64,000 nucleotides of DNA from an uncultured Carboxylicivirga sp. Its GTDB lineage: Bacteria; Bacteroidota; Bacteroidia; Bacteroidales; Marinilabiliaceae. Location of the stretch: assembly GCF_963668385.1 (NCBI RefSeq), contig NZ_OY764327.1, positions 4,808,501 through 4,872,500 on the forward strand. Reading direction: 5' to 3'. Below, in pieces: positions 56,183-64,000 of this stretch; positions within the stretch are counted from its first letter, which is position 1, and each line of letters begins with the position of its first letter. The notes beneath the pieces were generated by a model. It was not told where the DNA came from, made no database searches, and was given only the letters and a program-made list of their open reading frames with translations. Made by a program: the position numbers and the translations under genes.

Positions 56183-57151
56183 CTAATTGATCTTAAAATA
56201 CTCAACAGCATCCTTTATTGCCTCATCTATTGGGGTAAACTGTATATTTAATTCTTGTTTAGCTTTTTGGTTAGAATAATAATTTCTAACCGTTAACGCC
56301 TTAAGGTTCGAAAATGAAAGATCTGTCTGCACTCTAAAAAAGCGAAGTATATTCCCAATCAAACCGATCAACAACAATAAAAGATTAGGAATAGGAATTA
56401 ATGTTGTTTTTTGATGAGTCTGATTAATCAGTTTCGTATAAAACTCTTTATAACTCAGATTTTCATTAGCTAGAATGTATTTCTGACCTGATAATTTTAG
56501 ATCAAATGCCTTAACAATGGCCCGAGCCACATCTTTAACATGAATAAAGCATTTGCCGCCTGATGGATAAAAGACCCATCGCTTGTTAAGAGCCATCAAT
56601 ATTATTTTACCTGAACTGGGTTTGGTATCGTATGCTCCCAACATAAACGTTGGGCTGATGGTAGTCATATTCAAATGAGCTGATGCCTTATCAATGAGTT
56701 CCTGAGCCTGCTTCTTACTAATAGCATACAGCATGTTTGTATAAGGATACCGCATTGAACTATCTTCATCACCAGGTTCTTCTTTACTGCCATATCCATA
56801 TGTATTTGCAGATCCAACATACACAAGCTTTACTATTTCATTTTTAATACATGCATCAATTACATTTTTTGTCCCTTGTACATTGGTTGGATAATAATCA
56901 TCGAGCTTCAACAACGATTGTGAGGTATTGGCCGCAATATGAACTACAAAATGAAATTTTTTTATTTCATTAATCAGCAACTTGGTATTCAATAAATCTC
57001 CTTCAACCAGTGTCAGGTTGGTAAGATTTGGTGCTATAAAACTACTTCTATCTCGAACCAAAGCCTTAACAGCATAACCTTTATCCACCAACATCAATAC
57101 CAGGTTGGTACCCAATAAACCATTGGCTCCTGTTACAAAAACCTTCTTCAT
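56183..57151 (-). CDS. NAD-dependent epimerase/dehydratase, dihydroflavonol reductase-like
   Basis: 322 residues, extended SDR. GANGLLGTNL (8-17) is the NAD loop, HIAANTS marks the cofactor strand, and YAISKKQAQ gives the catalytic Tyr and Lys. Residues ~230-322 form the variable substrate domain. Family members reduce or epimerise sugars, steroids or aldehydes; the hydrophobic segment LLLLLIGLIGNILRFF (~258-273) could dip into the membrane. Substrate unknown. It is 11 nt downstream of the GDYxxLxY gene, so it is likely co-transcribed with that gene and the DUF2157 gene. Confidence 0.88.
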   Translation of the reverse strand: MKKVFVTGANGLLGTNLVLMLVDKGYAVKALVRDRSSFIAPNLTNLTLVEGDLLNTKLLINEIKKFHFVVHIAANTSQSLLKLDDYYPTNVQGTKNVIDACIKNEIVKLVYVGSANTYGYGSKEEPGDEDSSMRYPYTNMLYAISKKQAQELIDKASAHLNMTTISPTFMLGAYDTKPSSGKIILMALNKRWVFYPSGGKCFIHVKDVARAIVKAFDLKLSGQKYILANENLSYKEFYTKLINQTHQKTTLIPIPNLLLLLIGLIGNILRFFRVQTDLSFSNLKALTVRNYYSNQKAKQELNIQFTPIDEAIKDAVEYFKIN

Positions 57152-57162
57152 TTATAGCTTAG

Positions 57163-57735
57163 CTAATTATTCTCCTCAGGTTTCAGTTCGCGCACCGAAA
57201 CATCATCAATAAATACATCCTTAACCACTGCCTCGCCATCTTTAACACTTACCAAGGCATACGATATCTTGCTGGTATCGCGTTGAGCTTGCCAATGAGC
57301 TTCCTCCGCTCCTTTTGCCTTGGATTCCTCCATATAAAAACGGTCAAAATCGTAATCAATACGAATTGATGTTGTATCATTCCAAAACCGATTTCCGATT
57401 GTGGCCTTCACATAAGGTTGATCATTGGTGGTTACTTCTCTCGCTACTGAGGCTATCCTGGCAAATCCATCCTCATCATTACTGAAATACACAAAAACCT
57501 TATCTCCTTTGCTCCATTGTTCTATGCTGTCTTTTTTGATGGTACTTTCATCATAATCCAACACTATATACTTTCCTCTGAATGGATCATTTGGGTCGAT
57601 TGGTGCTGTTTTTAGTTTTATTTCAGTACCCTCTTTTAAAATTGCTTCTCTGTCCCAAATCATTTTATAAGGCACAAATAATTGCGCCAATGCAACCACA
57701 ACAAAAAGGGTCAATAGTATACTTTTCTTATTCAT
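57163..57735 (-). CDS. GDYxxLxY-type membrane-anchored protein
   Basis: 190 residues. One N-terminal membrane helix (KKSILLTLFVVVALAQLFVPYKMI), then a beta-rich periplasmic part. DPNDPFRGKYIVLDYDES (~47-64) is a variant of the GDYxxLxY motif, with GK in place of GD. Such proteins are encoded next to DUF2157/DUF4401 membrane proteins. Start ATG (57733-57735) overlaps the DUF2157 stop by 8 nt, showing tight coupling. Function unknown. Confidence 0.82.
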   Translation of the reverse strand: MNKKSILLTLFVVVALAQLFVPYKMIWDREAILKEGTEIKLKTAPIDPNDPFRGKYIVLDYDESTIKKDSIEQWSKGDKVFVYFSNDEDGFARIASVAREVTTNDQPYVKATIGNRFWNDTTSIRIDYDFDRFYMEESKAKGAEEAHWQAQRDTSKISYALVSVKDGEAVVKDVFIDDVSVRELKPEENN

Positions 57736-59011
57736 CAGATTTCCTTTTTTTCAGCATTACATAATTGAATACAAAAAAGCCCACACCCACTAGCACAAAC
57801 AAAACACCTCGTAATACAAAGCTTATTTTTGAATCGAAAAAACGACAAACCACCAATGCTGTAATAATTAGCAATCCATAATTTAATATGCCTAAATGAT
57901 TTTTTCTGGCTCCCTGAAGTATGGTTAAAACACCTAAGCTCAAAACAAATAAATTAATCAGGATGATTGCTGCCGATGAATTTAAACCGATAATATAAGT
58001 GGGTATAAACAATAGAAATATCAACCCGAAAGGATTTATTTTATCAAACTTCCATTCTTTTTTGCGATAGAATAATAACACGGAAGCTAACACGATTAAA
58101 ACTACGGCTGATAGAAACTCGGCCGATCGTACCAGTTCATTCAAATTATCCTCCGTTTGCCTTAAATGATCCCAAAACCAGCTAAAGCTTAACATCAACA
58201 ACACTATTATGGTTCCTAAAGATCCTATTATTTTATAGCCATTACTAAAGGTTCGTTGTTTCGAAAAGAATTCTTTTTCTCCTATCAGACTTAATATGCC
58301 AAACAATGCCATATAAGCTACATACATTAACTCATCGAATTTACCAGCCAACGTACCCAATGTAATCACCAGCGATAGCGGCATCAACCAATTATGAAAA
58401 ACCATAAAATTACTCCGAGGTTTATTCTTGTATAACAGATAATAATGAGGAAGCATCAATAGTAACAACACCCAATACATATACGATTCGGATGACGGAT
58501 ATGTCCAATAGCTGGCTTGTGTAGCATAATAGGTAATGCCAACCAAACAAAGCAATGAAGTAACCGATGATTTCATCAGGTAGATAAGCGGAATACACAG
58601 CAGCATCCATGTAAGCAAAAACGAACTTAAATTACCCGGAATATTGTATATCTGACTCACCAGCGAAATGCTTGCTCCGACACCAAAAAATAAGAAAGCA
58701 CTCACACTCTCACGCCAGGCAATGCTTTCGTTCTTTTTTACAATAACCCATCCGTTTAAAAATTGGCCAATAATCAATGGTAGAAAGGCTAATAAAGTTT
58801 TTGTTGTTCTCGAAAGCTCATCCCAGTTATGAGCAATTATGAGGATAATACCAAGACCAACCAATATGGCTCCTAAAATGCCAAATACAACAAACAATTT
58901 ATTGGTTGGCGAACCTTTCTTGCTTTTATAGTAATCCAAAATCCGATCTGCTGTTTCCTGGTTTATAACACCGTCTTGCAGCAACTCTGGTATTTCTTTT
59001 AATATACTCAT
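57728..59011 (-). CDS. DUF2157 polytopic membrane protein
   Basis: 427 residues, about ten to eleven membrane helices after a soluble N-terminal ~45 residues (helical, KEIPELLQDGVINQETADRILDYYKSKKG) that matches the DUF2157 start. Family function is not established. Coupled by an 8-nt overlap to the GDYxxLxY protein and then to the epimerase, forming a three-gene minus-strand set. ATG at 59009-59011; its upstream region is shared with the Nudix gene. Confidence 0.85.
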   Translation of the reverse strand: MSILKEIPELLQDGVINQETADRILDYYKSKKGSPTNKLFVVFGILGAILVGLGIILIIAHNWDELSRTTKTLLAFLPLIIGQFLNGWVIVKKNESIAWRESVSAFLFFGVGASISLVSQIYNIPGNLSSFLLTWMLLCIPLIYLMKSSVTSLLCLVGITYYATQASYWTYPSSESYMYWVLLLLMLPHYYLLYKNKPRSNFMVFHNWLMPLSLVITLGTLAGKFDELMYVAYMALFGILSLIGEKEFFSKQRTFSNGYKIIGSLGTIIVLLMLSFSWFWDHLRQTEDNLNELVRSAEFLSAVVLIVLASVLLFYRKKEWKFDKINPFGLIFLLFIPTYIIGLNSSAAIILINLFVLSLGVLTILQGARKNHLGILNYGLLIITALVVCRFFDSKISFVLRGVLFVLVGVGFFVFNYVMLKKRKSDE

Positions 59012-59091
59012 AGGTTAGTAGATAAATGACTAATCTTTAGTTGTCTAAAGTAAACAATATATTAATAATCTCAACATTTGTAATAGTCAAC

Positions 59092-59110
59092 CTTTATTTC
59101 ACAAATAAAG
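59092..59110. promoter_or_regulatory. 8-3-8 inverted repeat between divergent genes
   Basis: CTTTATTT-cac-AAATAAAG, perfect arms, midway between the two start codons. Candidate operator for either gene. Confidence 0.45.
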
Positions 59111-59148
59111 TATATTAGCAATGGTTTAAAAGCGGTTATTTAACACAC

Positions 59149-59337
59149 AAAAGTAAGGTGCAATGCCTTCTAAGCGGCTTAGCATAGGACAAAAGCGAGA
59201 GAGCAGCCCTTAAAAGTAAGAGTGCAAGACCCCAAAGCGCCAGAGTTATGTCAAAAAGTCCGAGAGCGACCCCTAAAAGTGAAAGAGCAACCCCTAAAAG
59301 TAAGTGAGCAGGGCTCAAAAGCAGTCAAATTGACAGT
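59149..59337. repeat. Tandem array of nine 21-bp units with A-tracts in exact phase
   Basis: Units begin at 59149, 59170, 59191, 59212, 59233, 59254, 59275, 59296 and 59317, spaced exactly 21 nt with no indel. Consensus AAAAGTnAGAGAGCAACCCCT. Six or seven units start with an A-tract of four or five. The minus frame is open across the array (59136-59318) but has no ATG; the plus frame has stops in two units. Confidence 0.85.
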
Positions 59338-59340
59338 TTT

Positions 59341-60447
59341 ATGGAGAATCTACAACAAACAGTTATCTTCGCAGGCAAATACGAAAAAATGAACAGACTC
59401 GACCTCATCAAACGACTTCTACCCGGCTTTTTACCCATTATCATTTTTATTGTAGTTGATGAAATATGGGGTACCATATACGGATTAATTGTTGCCATTG
59501 CAGTCGGACTAATCGAGTTGATATATAGCTTTATTAAAGAGCGTAAAATCGATCGTTTTGTTATTTTAGATGTAGGTTTACTGGTTGCTTTAGGAGCGGT
59601 ATCCATCGCCTTGGATAATGAAATATTCTTTAAGCTAAAGCCCGGAATCATTAGTTTGCTTATGACGGGTATGATTGGTTTCTCCTCTTTTTCGAAACAC
59701 AATATCCTACTTCAGATGAGTCAGCGTTATATGAAGCAGATTCAAATGAATCCATATCAGGTGTGGGAAATGCAACAAAGCATGAAACGCATCTTCTGGG
59801 TGATGCTGGTGTATTCTATAGCAGCTATTGCTTCTTCTTTTGTTGAGATAAAAGAAGTATGGAGCTTTATTAATGGTGCCGGAATGTTTATTGTGATGGG
59901 TATTTTCTTTGCATTTGAATGGTACTCTAAAAAACAACAGGCTCCCAAGCTTCAAAAAGAAGAGTGGCTGCCGCTAGTGAATGAAAAAGGTCAGCTACTG
60001 GGATCTGCTCCCCGATCGGTGGTTCATAACGGCTCAAAATTACTACACCCTGTTGTTCACTTACATGTATTTGATAAAGGTAAATTGCTTTTGCAAAAAC
60101 GACCAATGAATAAGCTGGTGCAGCCCGGCAAATGGGATACAGCAGTTGGCGGACATGTAAGTGCCGGCGAAAATATTGAACAAGCCTTGCAGAAAGAAAC
60201 TTTCGAGGAGATTGGATTGACGCAATTCAAGGCTGAAGGCCTAAAACCATACCTATGGAAAAGCGAAATTGAGCATGAGCTTGTTTTTCTCTTTAAAACC
60301 AATCATAAAGGTCCATTCAAAAAAGCCGAAACCGAAGTAGATGAGCTACGCTTCTGGTCGATGGAAGAGATTAATGAGAGCATGGGTAAAGATGTTTTTA
60401 CGCCCAACTTCGAGCATGAGTTTAAAATGTATTTGTCACCGCAATAA
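59341..60447 (+). CDS. Membrane protein fused to a Nudix hydrolase
   Basis: 368 residues. Residues ~20-200 hold five or six membrane helices arranged like intracellular septation protein A/YciB-type membrane proteins (FLPIIIFIVVDEIWGTIYGL, then IISLLMTGMIGFSSF). Residues ~205-368 are a Nudix domain of the isopentenyl-diphosphate isomerase-like or YfcD-like subgroup: GHVSAGE then KETFEEIGL fits GX5EX7REUXEEXGU with K for R. A stand-alone Nudix or YciB is normal; the fusion is unusual. It would hydrolyse a nucleotide diphosphate near the inner membrane. ATG at 59341, directly after the 21-bp array; an in-frame ATG at 59389 also exists. Confidence 0.85.
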   Translation: MENLQQTVIFAGKYEKMNRLDLIKRLLPGFLPIIIFIVVDEIWGTIYGLIVAIAVGLIELIYSFIKERKIDRFVILDVGLLVALGAVSIALDNEIFFKLKPGIISLLMTGMIGFSSFSKHNILLQMSQRYMKQIQMNPYQVWEMQQSMKRIFWVMLVYSIAAIASSFVEIKEVWSFINGAGMFIVMGIFFAFEWYSKKQQAPKLQKEEWLPLVNEKGQLLGSAPRSVVHNGSKLLHPVVHLHVFDKGKLLLQKRPMNKLVQPGKWDTAVGGHVSAGENIEQALQKETFEEIGLTQFKAEGLKPYLWKSEIEHELVFLFKTNHKGPFKKAETEVDELRFWSMEEINESMGKDVFTPNFEHEFKMYLSPQ

Positions 60448-60547
60448 TAAAAGATTACCTAATCCAACTATTTGAAGGGAGAACAATATATATCAATTCA
60501 ACGATTAACCAACTTTACAATTCAACAATTGAAAATCGAACAATCGT

Positions 60548-61852
60548 CTAATCGCTTAATTGCCCCATCAAAACAGGCTCTTCTTTTGAATCAGTAAGAC
60601 CTATCAATTTTACTTTATACAAGCCATTCTTCTTCACCTCATCAGCCTTAAACTGAACAGGAACATAATACTCGCCATAGCCATGAGCAAAACCTCTTTT
60701 ATCAATCTTTTCTACCAAAACGGTTTGCTCTGATCCGATGAATTGTTGTCGGTAACTTCTTTTTGCCTCAGCTGCTTTTTTACGAAGTTGCTGACTCCTC
60801 TCCGACTTTACTTTTTCAGGAACCACATCGGTCATTCGAGCAGCACGGGTATTATCACGCTTCGAATATTTAAAGGTATGCACATGACCAAAACCAATCT
60901 GATCCACTGCATCCAGTGAAGCCTTAAAATCATCTTCCGTTTCTCCCGGAAAACCAACAATAATATCAGTTGTAATATTAAATTGAGGATTGATATCTCT
61001 TAAGCGTTCAATAATTTCTTTATACGATCGATAGGTATACATTCGACGCATTTGCAACAAAATGGATTCCGATGCACTTTGTAAACACAAGTGCAGATGA
61101 GGCGTCATTTTAGGATGCTTCAACAATGCAAAAAACTCCTCATCAAAACTATCCGGTTCAATGGACGAAATACGCACCCTGAAATCCAATGGTAATTCTA
61201 ATATCTTAGCCAGAAGTCCCGAGAATTTCACTCCTTCATGCTCATAACGACTAATATTAACACCGGTAATTACCACCTCTTTATAGCCAAAGCCAACTAC
61301 CTCGCGAATGTTCTCCAAAATAGCTTCCACCGAACGACTAGTAGCTCTTCCTCTCACTTTTGGAATAATACAGAAGGTGCAAAAATTATCGCAGCCATCC
61401 TGAATTTTAATCATACTGCGCGTGTGGAAAGTCTCCGATGCCGGTGCATAATTAAAAACTCCTCCCTGAGCAGTATTGGCCGGAACAATCTCTTTATTGA
61501 AATGAGCTTGCACCAACTGCGGAATGGCACTTTTATTCTCATTATCCACCACGTAAGCATTGGGATATTGAGTTTCCAAAGCTTCTTTATGATGATTGGC
61601 CATACATCCGGTAATAATCAGCATTCCGCTATGACCATTTTTAAGGGCATGGTTTACTGCATAACGCGATTTCTGATCGCTTTGATTGGTAACCGTACAG
61701 GTATTCACCACAAACACATCGGTATCTTTACTGTCTTCCACCACATCGTAGCCCATAGCCACAAACTTCGATGCCATTGCATCGGTCTCAAACTGGTTTA
61801 AACGACAGCCCAATGTTTTAAACCCTACCCTCTTTTTAGCTAACTGAAACAT
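60548..61852 (-). CDS. mtaB: tRNA (t6A37) methylthiotransferase MtaB
   Basis: 434 residues. Radical SAM methylthiotransferase that makes ms2t6A at position 37 of ANN-decoding tRNAs. UPF0004 domain Cys C16, C52 and C83 (TLGCRLNQ, NTCTVTN, TGCMAN), radical SAM cluster GCDNFCTFC with C-terminal IIPKVRGRATSR, and a TRAM-like end domain (residues ~370-434). VGFKTLGCRLNQFETDAM is typical of MtaB rather than MiaB or RimO. ATG at 61850-61852, 1 nt after the miaB stop, so the two are translationally coupled. Confidence 0.95.
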   Translation of the reverse strand: MFQLAKKRVGFKTLGCRLNQFETDAMASKFVAMGYDVVEDSKDTDVFVVNTCTVTNQSDQKSRYAVNHALKNGHSGMLIITGCMANHHKEALETQYPNAYVVDNENKSAIPQLVQAHFNKEIVPANTAQGGVFNYAPASETFHTRSMIKIQDGCDNFCTFCIIPKVRGRATSRSVEAILENIREVVGFGYKEVVITGVNISRYEHEGVKFSGLLAKILELPLDFRVRISSIEPDSFDEEFFALLKHPKMTPHLHLCLQSASESILLQMRRMYTYRSYKEIIERLRDINPQFNITTDIIVGFPGETEDDFKASLDAVDQIGFGHVHTFKYSKRDNTRAARMTDVVPEKVKSERSQQLRKKAAEAKRSYRQQFIGSEQTVLVEKIDKRGFAHGYGEYYVPVQFKADEVKKNGLYKVKLIGLTDSKEEPVLMGQLSD

Positions 61853-61853
61853 T

Positions 61854-63200
61854 TTAAACTTCCTGCAAACTTTCTACTTCAACCAACTCACCTTCTACCG
61901 AAAAGTTAGTGGCTGATGTTATTTTCACTTTCACAAACTGACCAATCAGACTTTTATCTTCTGATGCAAAACGAACGGTAATCTTCCCTTCCGTCTGGCC
62001 ACTTAAATAACCACTTTTACGATCAGTGTCGCGCACCAGAATAATGTATTCCTTATCCACCATATTCTGATTATACTTACCCGATACTTCAGCTAAATCT
62101 TCGGTCAATAAGGCCAGACGTTCTTTCTTTATTTTCTGATCCACATCATCGGGCCAGCTATACGATGCAGCACCAGGACGTTTCGAATACATAGCGATGT
62201 AGGCCATATTATATTCAAACTCTCGCATGGCTTTACGTGTATTCTGAAACTGCTCTTCCGTCTCCCCTGAGAATCCAACAATAATATCAGTAAACAAAGT
62301 AGCCTGTGGAATCAATTCACGAATAGCTTCAATCGATTCACGATATTTCTTTACTGAATGCTTACGGTTCATTTTAATCAGCACTTTGTCATCACCCGAT
62401 TGAATGGGAAGATGAATCTGCTTACCCAAACATTTGTATTTGGCAATCACCTCTACAACTTCTCTGCCCATATCGCGTGGATGCGGTGAAGTAAAATACA
62501 CCCAAAAACGATGTTGCGTTGATTCACCTATCTTACCGATCTCGTCAAGTAGCTGAGCAAAATTGATTTCCGCTCCTTTCTTATCCAACCCGTACGAGTT
62601 TACATTCTGTCCTAATAAAGTAATTGATTTATATCCTTTCTCAACCAGATTTCTCACCTCATTTATTATTTCCACCGATGGACGACTCACTTCACGTCCA
62701 CGTGTATAAGGTACTGCACAGAACGAACAAAATTTATCACATCCATTTTGGATTGGGATAAAAGCTTCAAAAGAACTATTGTATTTAGGCTTTACCTTCC
62801 AGAAGAAGTTAATTTCTTCCTTCGGATTCAAATTATCTTTTTCTAATCCGGCAGGAGTTGTTACACCATATTGCGATAACATTTGCGGAAACTTAGGTAG
62901 CTCGCGCATGGCAAACACAATATCAAAAAGCTTTAGAAACTTCTTCTCATCCGCCGGAAGAATACATCCGCTAATAAAAGTAATCAGGTTCTGCGATTGT
63001 TTGCGCTTATTCCAAAGTGCAATTTTTGAATACACCTTATCAATGGCTTTCTGACGAACCGAACAAGCCAATATTCCAATTATATTCGCCTCCTCTTCAT
63101 TTTCCACCCATTGATACCCCATGCCTTCCAGCACATTCCGCACTCTCTCACTGTCAGACATATTCATCTGACACCCCAATGTTACTAAATGGTATTTCAT
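61854..63200 (-). CDS. miaB: tRNA-2-methylthio-N6-dimethylallyladenosine synthase MiaB
   Basis: 448 residues. Radical SAM methylthiotransferase acting on i6A37 of UNN-decoding tRNAs. UPF0004 Cys C10 (LGCQMN), C46 (LACSVRQKA) and C79 (SGCILP), radical SAM GCDKFCSFCAVPYTRGRE, TRAM domain at the C-terminus (VEGELVEVE). The second UPF0004 motif lacks the usual NTC, reading LAC. Unlike most Bacteroidota it lies beside mtaB with a 1-nt spacing, so both thiolations of position 37 are co-expressed. ATG at 63198-63200. Confidence 0.93.
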   Translation of the reverse strand: MKYHLVTLGCQMNMSDSERVRNVLEGMGYQWVENEEEANIIGILACSVRQKAIDKVYSKIALWNKRKQSQNLITFISGCILPADEKKFLKLFDIVFAMRELPKFPQMLSQYGVTTPAGLEKDNLNPKEEINFFWKVKPKYNSSFEAFIPIQNGCDKFCSFCAVPYTRGREVSRPSVEIINEVRNLVEKGYKSITLLGQNVNSYGLDKKGAEINFAQLLDEIGKIGESTQHRFWVYFTSPHPRDMGREVVEVIAKYKCLGKQIHLPIQSGDDKVLIKMNRKHSVKKYRESIEAIRELIPQATLFTDIIVGFSGETEEQFQNTRKAMREFEYNMAYIAMYSKRPGAASYSWPDDVDQKIKKERLALLTEDLAEVSGKYNQNMVDKEYIILVRDTDRKSGYLSGQTEGKITVRFASEDKSLIGQFVKVKITSATNFSVEGELVEVESLQEV

Positions 63201-63239
63201 TCTTTTAGCTTCTAGCTGTTAGCTACTGGCTTTAATTTC
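63201..63239. repeat. Decayed AGCTA-word spacer
   Basis: The spacer between miaB and the reductase reads, on the minus strand, GCCAGTAGCTAACAGCTAG then AAGCTAAAAG, a semi-repeat of AGCTA words like other low-complexity spacers in the window. No function visible. Confidence 0.4.
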
Positions 63240-63920
63240 TTAAAAATATACTTCTGCATGGATGTTATCTGTACTTACACCCTGATCCTCCAAAATATCA
63301 TACACATCATGTATCATATTGCAATTACCACACAAGAAATACTGAACATCCTTTCCGAATTTGTTCTCTTTCAGGTAATCTGTCACTCTTCCGTAATAAT
63401 TACCGGTTCCTTCGCGCGATGTACATTTCACATAACGCTTTTTGTCATATTTCTCCGATTCATAACCTTCAGAACCATATTTTACACCATGCAATAAGGT
63501 ATAATCAATACCCGGCTTTGATTGCACAAAACTATGAAATGGTGATATACCAGTTCCACTAGCGATAAATACATACTTCTGATTCTTTGGTAAATCTTTA
63601 TTGATGGTGAAATAACCAACAGGCTCTTCAACCACAACAAAACCACCTTTCTGAAGTTTTTTCAAACTTGGAGAAACTAAACCATTCTCCACTTCCTTCA
63701 CCAAAATCTCGATAAAATCATCCTCTTCGGCACTGTATATCGAATACTCACGGGTATGAATACCGTTTGGCGGACCTACACAAATATGCTGTCCTGCTTC
63801 GAACTCCATTCCTTTACGTTCAAATCGCATTACAAAAGTTGAATCGGTTAAACTTCTCACCTCTAATATCTCGTGTAAATCTGTTTTAATCTTATTAGCA
63901 ACGGGTACTTTCTGACTCAT
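63240..63920 (-). CDS. Ferredoxin-NADP reductase-like FAD oxidoreductase
   Basis: 226 residues, FAD then NAD(P) domain. REYSIYSAEE (~55-64) is the RxYS FAD site, GTGISPFHSFVQ (~123-134) the nucleotide GTGxxP loop, and FLCGNCNMIHDVYDIL near the end matches the C-G-N/P motif of the NAD(P) domain, ending with aromatic EVYF. It could pass electrons between NAD(P)H and a ferredoxin or flavodoxin, for example to radical SAM enzymes such as MiaB upstream. ATG at 63918-63920. A TAGCTTTG -7 box candidate lies at 63956-63963. Confidence 0.88.
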   Translation of the reverse strand: MSQKVPVANKIKTDLHEILEVRSLTDSTFVMRFERKGMEFEAGQHICVGPPNGIHTREYSIYSAEEDDFIEILVKEVENGLVSPSLKKLQKGGFVVVEEPVGYFTINKDLPKNQKYVFIASGTGISPFHSFVQSKPGIDYTLLHGVKYGSEGYESEKYDKKRYVKCTSREGTGNYYGRVTDYLKENKFGKDVQYFLCGNCNMIHDVYDILEDQGVSTDNIHAEVYF

Positions 63921-64000
63921 ATTCTTAAATATTTTTCTTCCTATTAATAACAGGTCAAAGCTATAAACAGGCTAGATTCAATTTGGTTTAATCAAATAAA

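Larger units (their letters stand above)
59012..59340. other. Divergent spacer with palindrome and exact 21-bp array
   Basis: 329 nt between DUF2157 and the membrane-Nudix gene. It holds the inverted repeat CTTTATTT/AAATAAAG (59092-59099 and 59103-59110) and then the 21-bp tandem array up to 4 nt before the Nudix ATG. Confidence 0.7.

Noticed and set aside
59136-59318. Open minus-strand frame of 60 codons across the 21-bp array, hydrophobic heptads
   Set aside because: No ATG (starts TTG), and the openness follows from the repeat itself; better treated as an array than as a gene.
61238-61801. 187-codon plus-strand frame opposite mtaB
   Set aside because: Antisense to a strongly conserved radical SAM gene; composition is a shadow of the real frame, no recognisable domain.
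1-64000. tRNA, rRNA, prophage or integrative element
   Set aside because: I saw no tRNA cloverleaf, rRNA segment, integrase, phage structural gene or att-like long direct repeats.

Overview
The window comes from a low-GC member of the Bacteroidota, most likely a fermentative, probably marine Bacteroidia of the Marinilabiliales type. The evidence is the many TonB-dependent receptors with an N-terminal carboxypeptidase-regulatory-like domain, a type IX secretion C-terminal domain on a secreted nuclease, a PNGase F-like secreted protein, a LytS/LytTR pair, promoter-like TTTG/TAnnTTTG signals, few Shine-Dalgarno sequences, and the DUF1015-serA-serC cluster. The anaerobic outlook comes from pflB-pflA-focA, fhs and a complete citrate lyase operon. 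No rRNA, tRNA, CRISPR array or prophage was seen. The order of genes looks like ordinary chromosome with one small mobile-type locus.

Layout. 1-5.1 kb (minus): the 5' part of a YggS-type PLP protein, DUF1015, serA, serC and gcvT (serine, glycine and one-carbon supply). 5.5-6.3 kb (plus): an Hpt-domain protein and a STAS-domain protein. 6.3-11.6 kb (minus): citrate lyase operon citD-citE-citF-citXG-citC. 11.9-14.4 kb: clpB. 14.6-19.5 kb: a POTRA/beta-barrel outer-membrane protein, a degenerate ~21-bp tandem array, a secreted endonuclease I, and an rsgA-like gene broken by one in-frame TGA. 19.9-22.6 kb: two membrane histidine kinases that converge and share their stop codons. 22.8-28.7 kb: lipoprotein, PNGase F-like protein, dicarboxylate/glutamate symporter, aroC, SlyD-like isomerase. 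28.8-33.6 kb (minus): TonB receptor, TPR-like protein, LytS-type kinase and LytTR regulator, probably one unit. 33.8-37.8 kb: chemoreceptor, SDR enzyme, thioesterase, LysE exporter. 38.1-44.4 kb (plus): PiT phosphate transporter with a PhoU-like tail plus porin, then a His-rich membrane peptide and a TonB receptor behind a strong 22-bp palindrome. 44.5-50.7 kb: small membrane protein, fhs, secreted hypothetical, mazG, phoH, purC. 51.2-55.1 kb (plus): pflB-pflA-focA. 55.1-56.15 kb: a single-domain IS200/Y1 (HUH) transposase flanked on both sides by eight REP-like 17-nt hairpins. 56.2-63.9 kb: epimerase, a GDYxxLxY protein with a DUF2157 membrane protein, an exact 21-bp tandem array, a membrane-Nudix fusion, mtaB, miaB and a flavin reductase.

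How the parts fit. PFL makes formate, FocA moves it and Fhs loads it on tetrahydrofolate. SerA/SerC make phosphoserine and GcvT feeds the same folate pool. Citrate lyase splits citrate to acetate and oxaloacetate, but no citrate transporter or CitAB sensor is present here. The most interesting material is non-coding: the RAYT-like transposase with its REP family, two unrelated tandem arrays with a ~21-bp (two helical turns) period, palindromes at the promoters of gcvT, pflB and the metal-type TonB receptor, and an orphan terminator upstream of rsgA.
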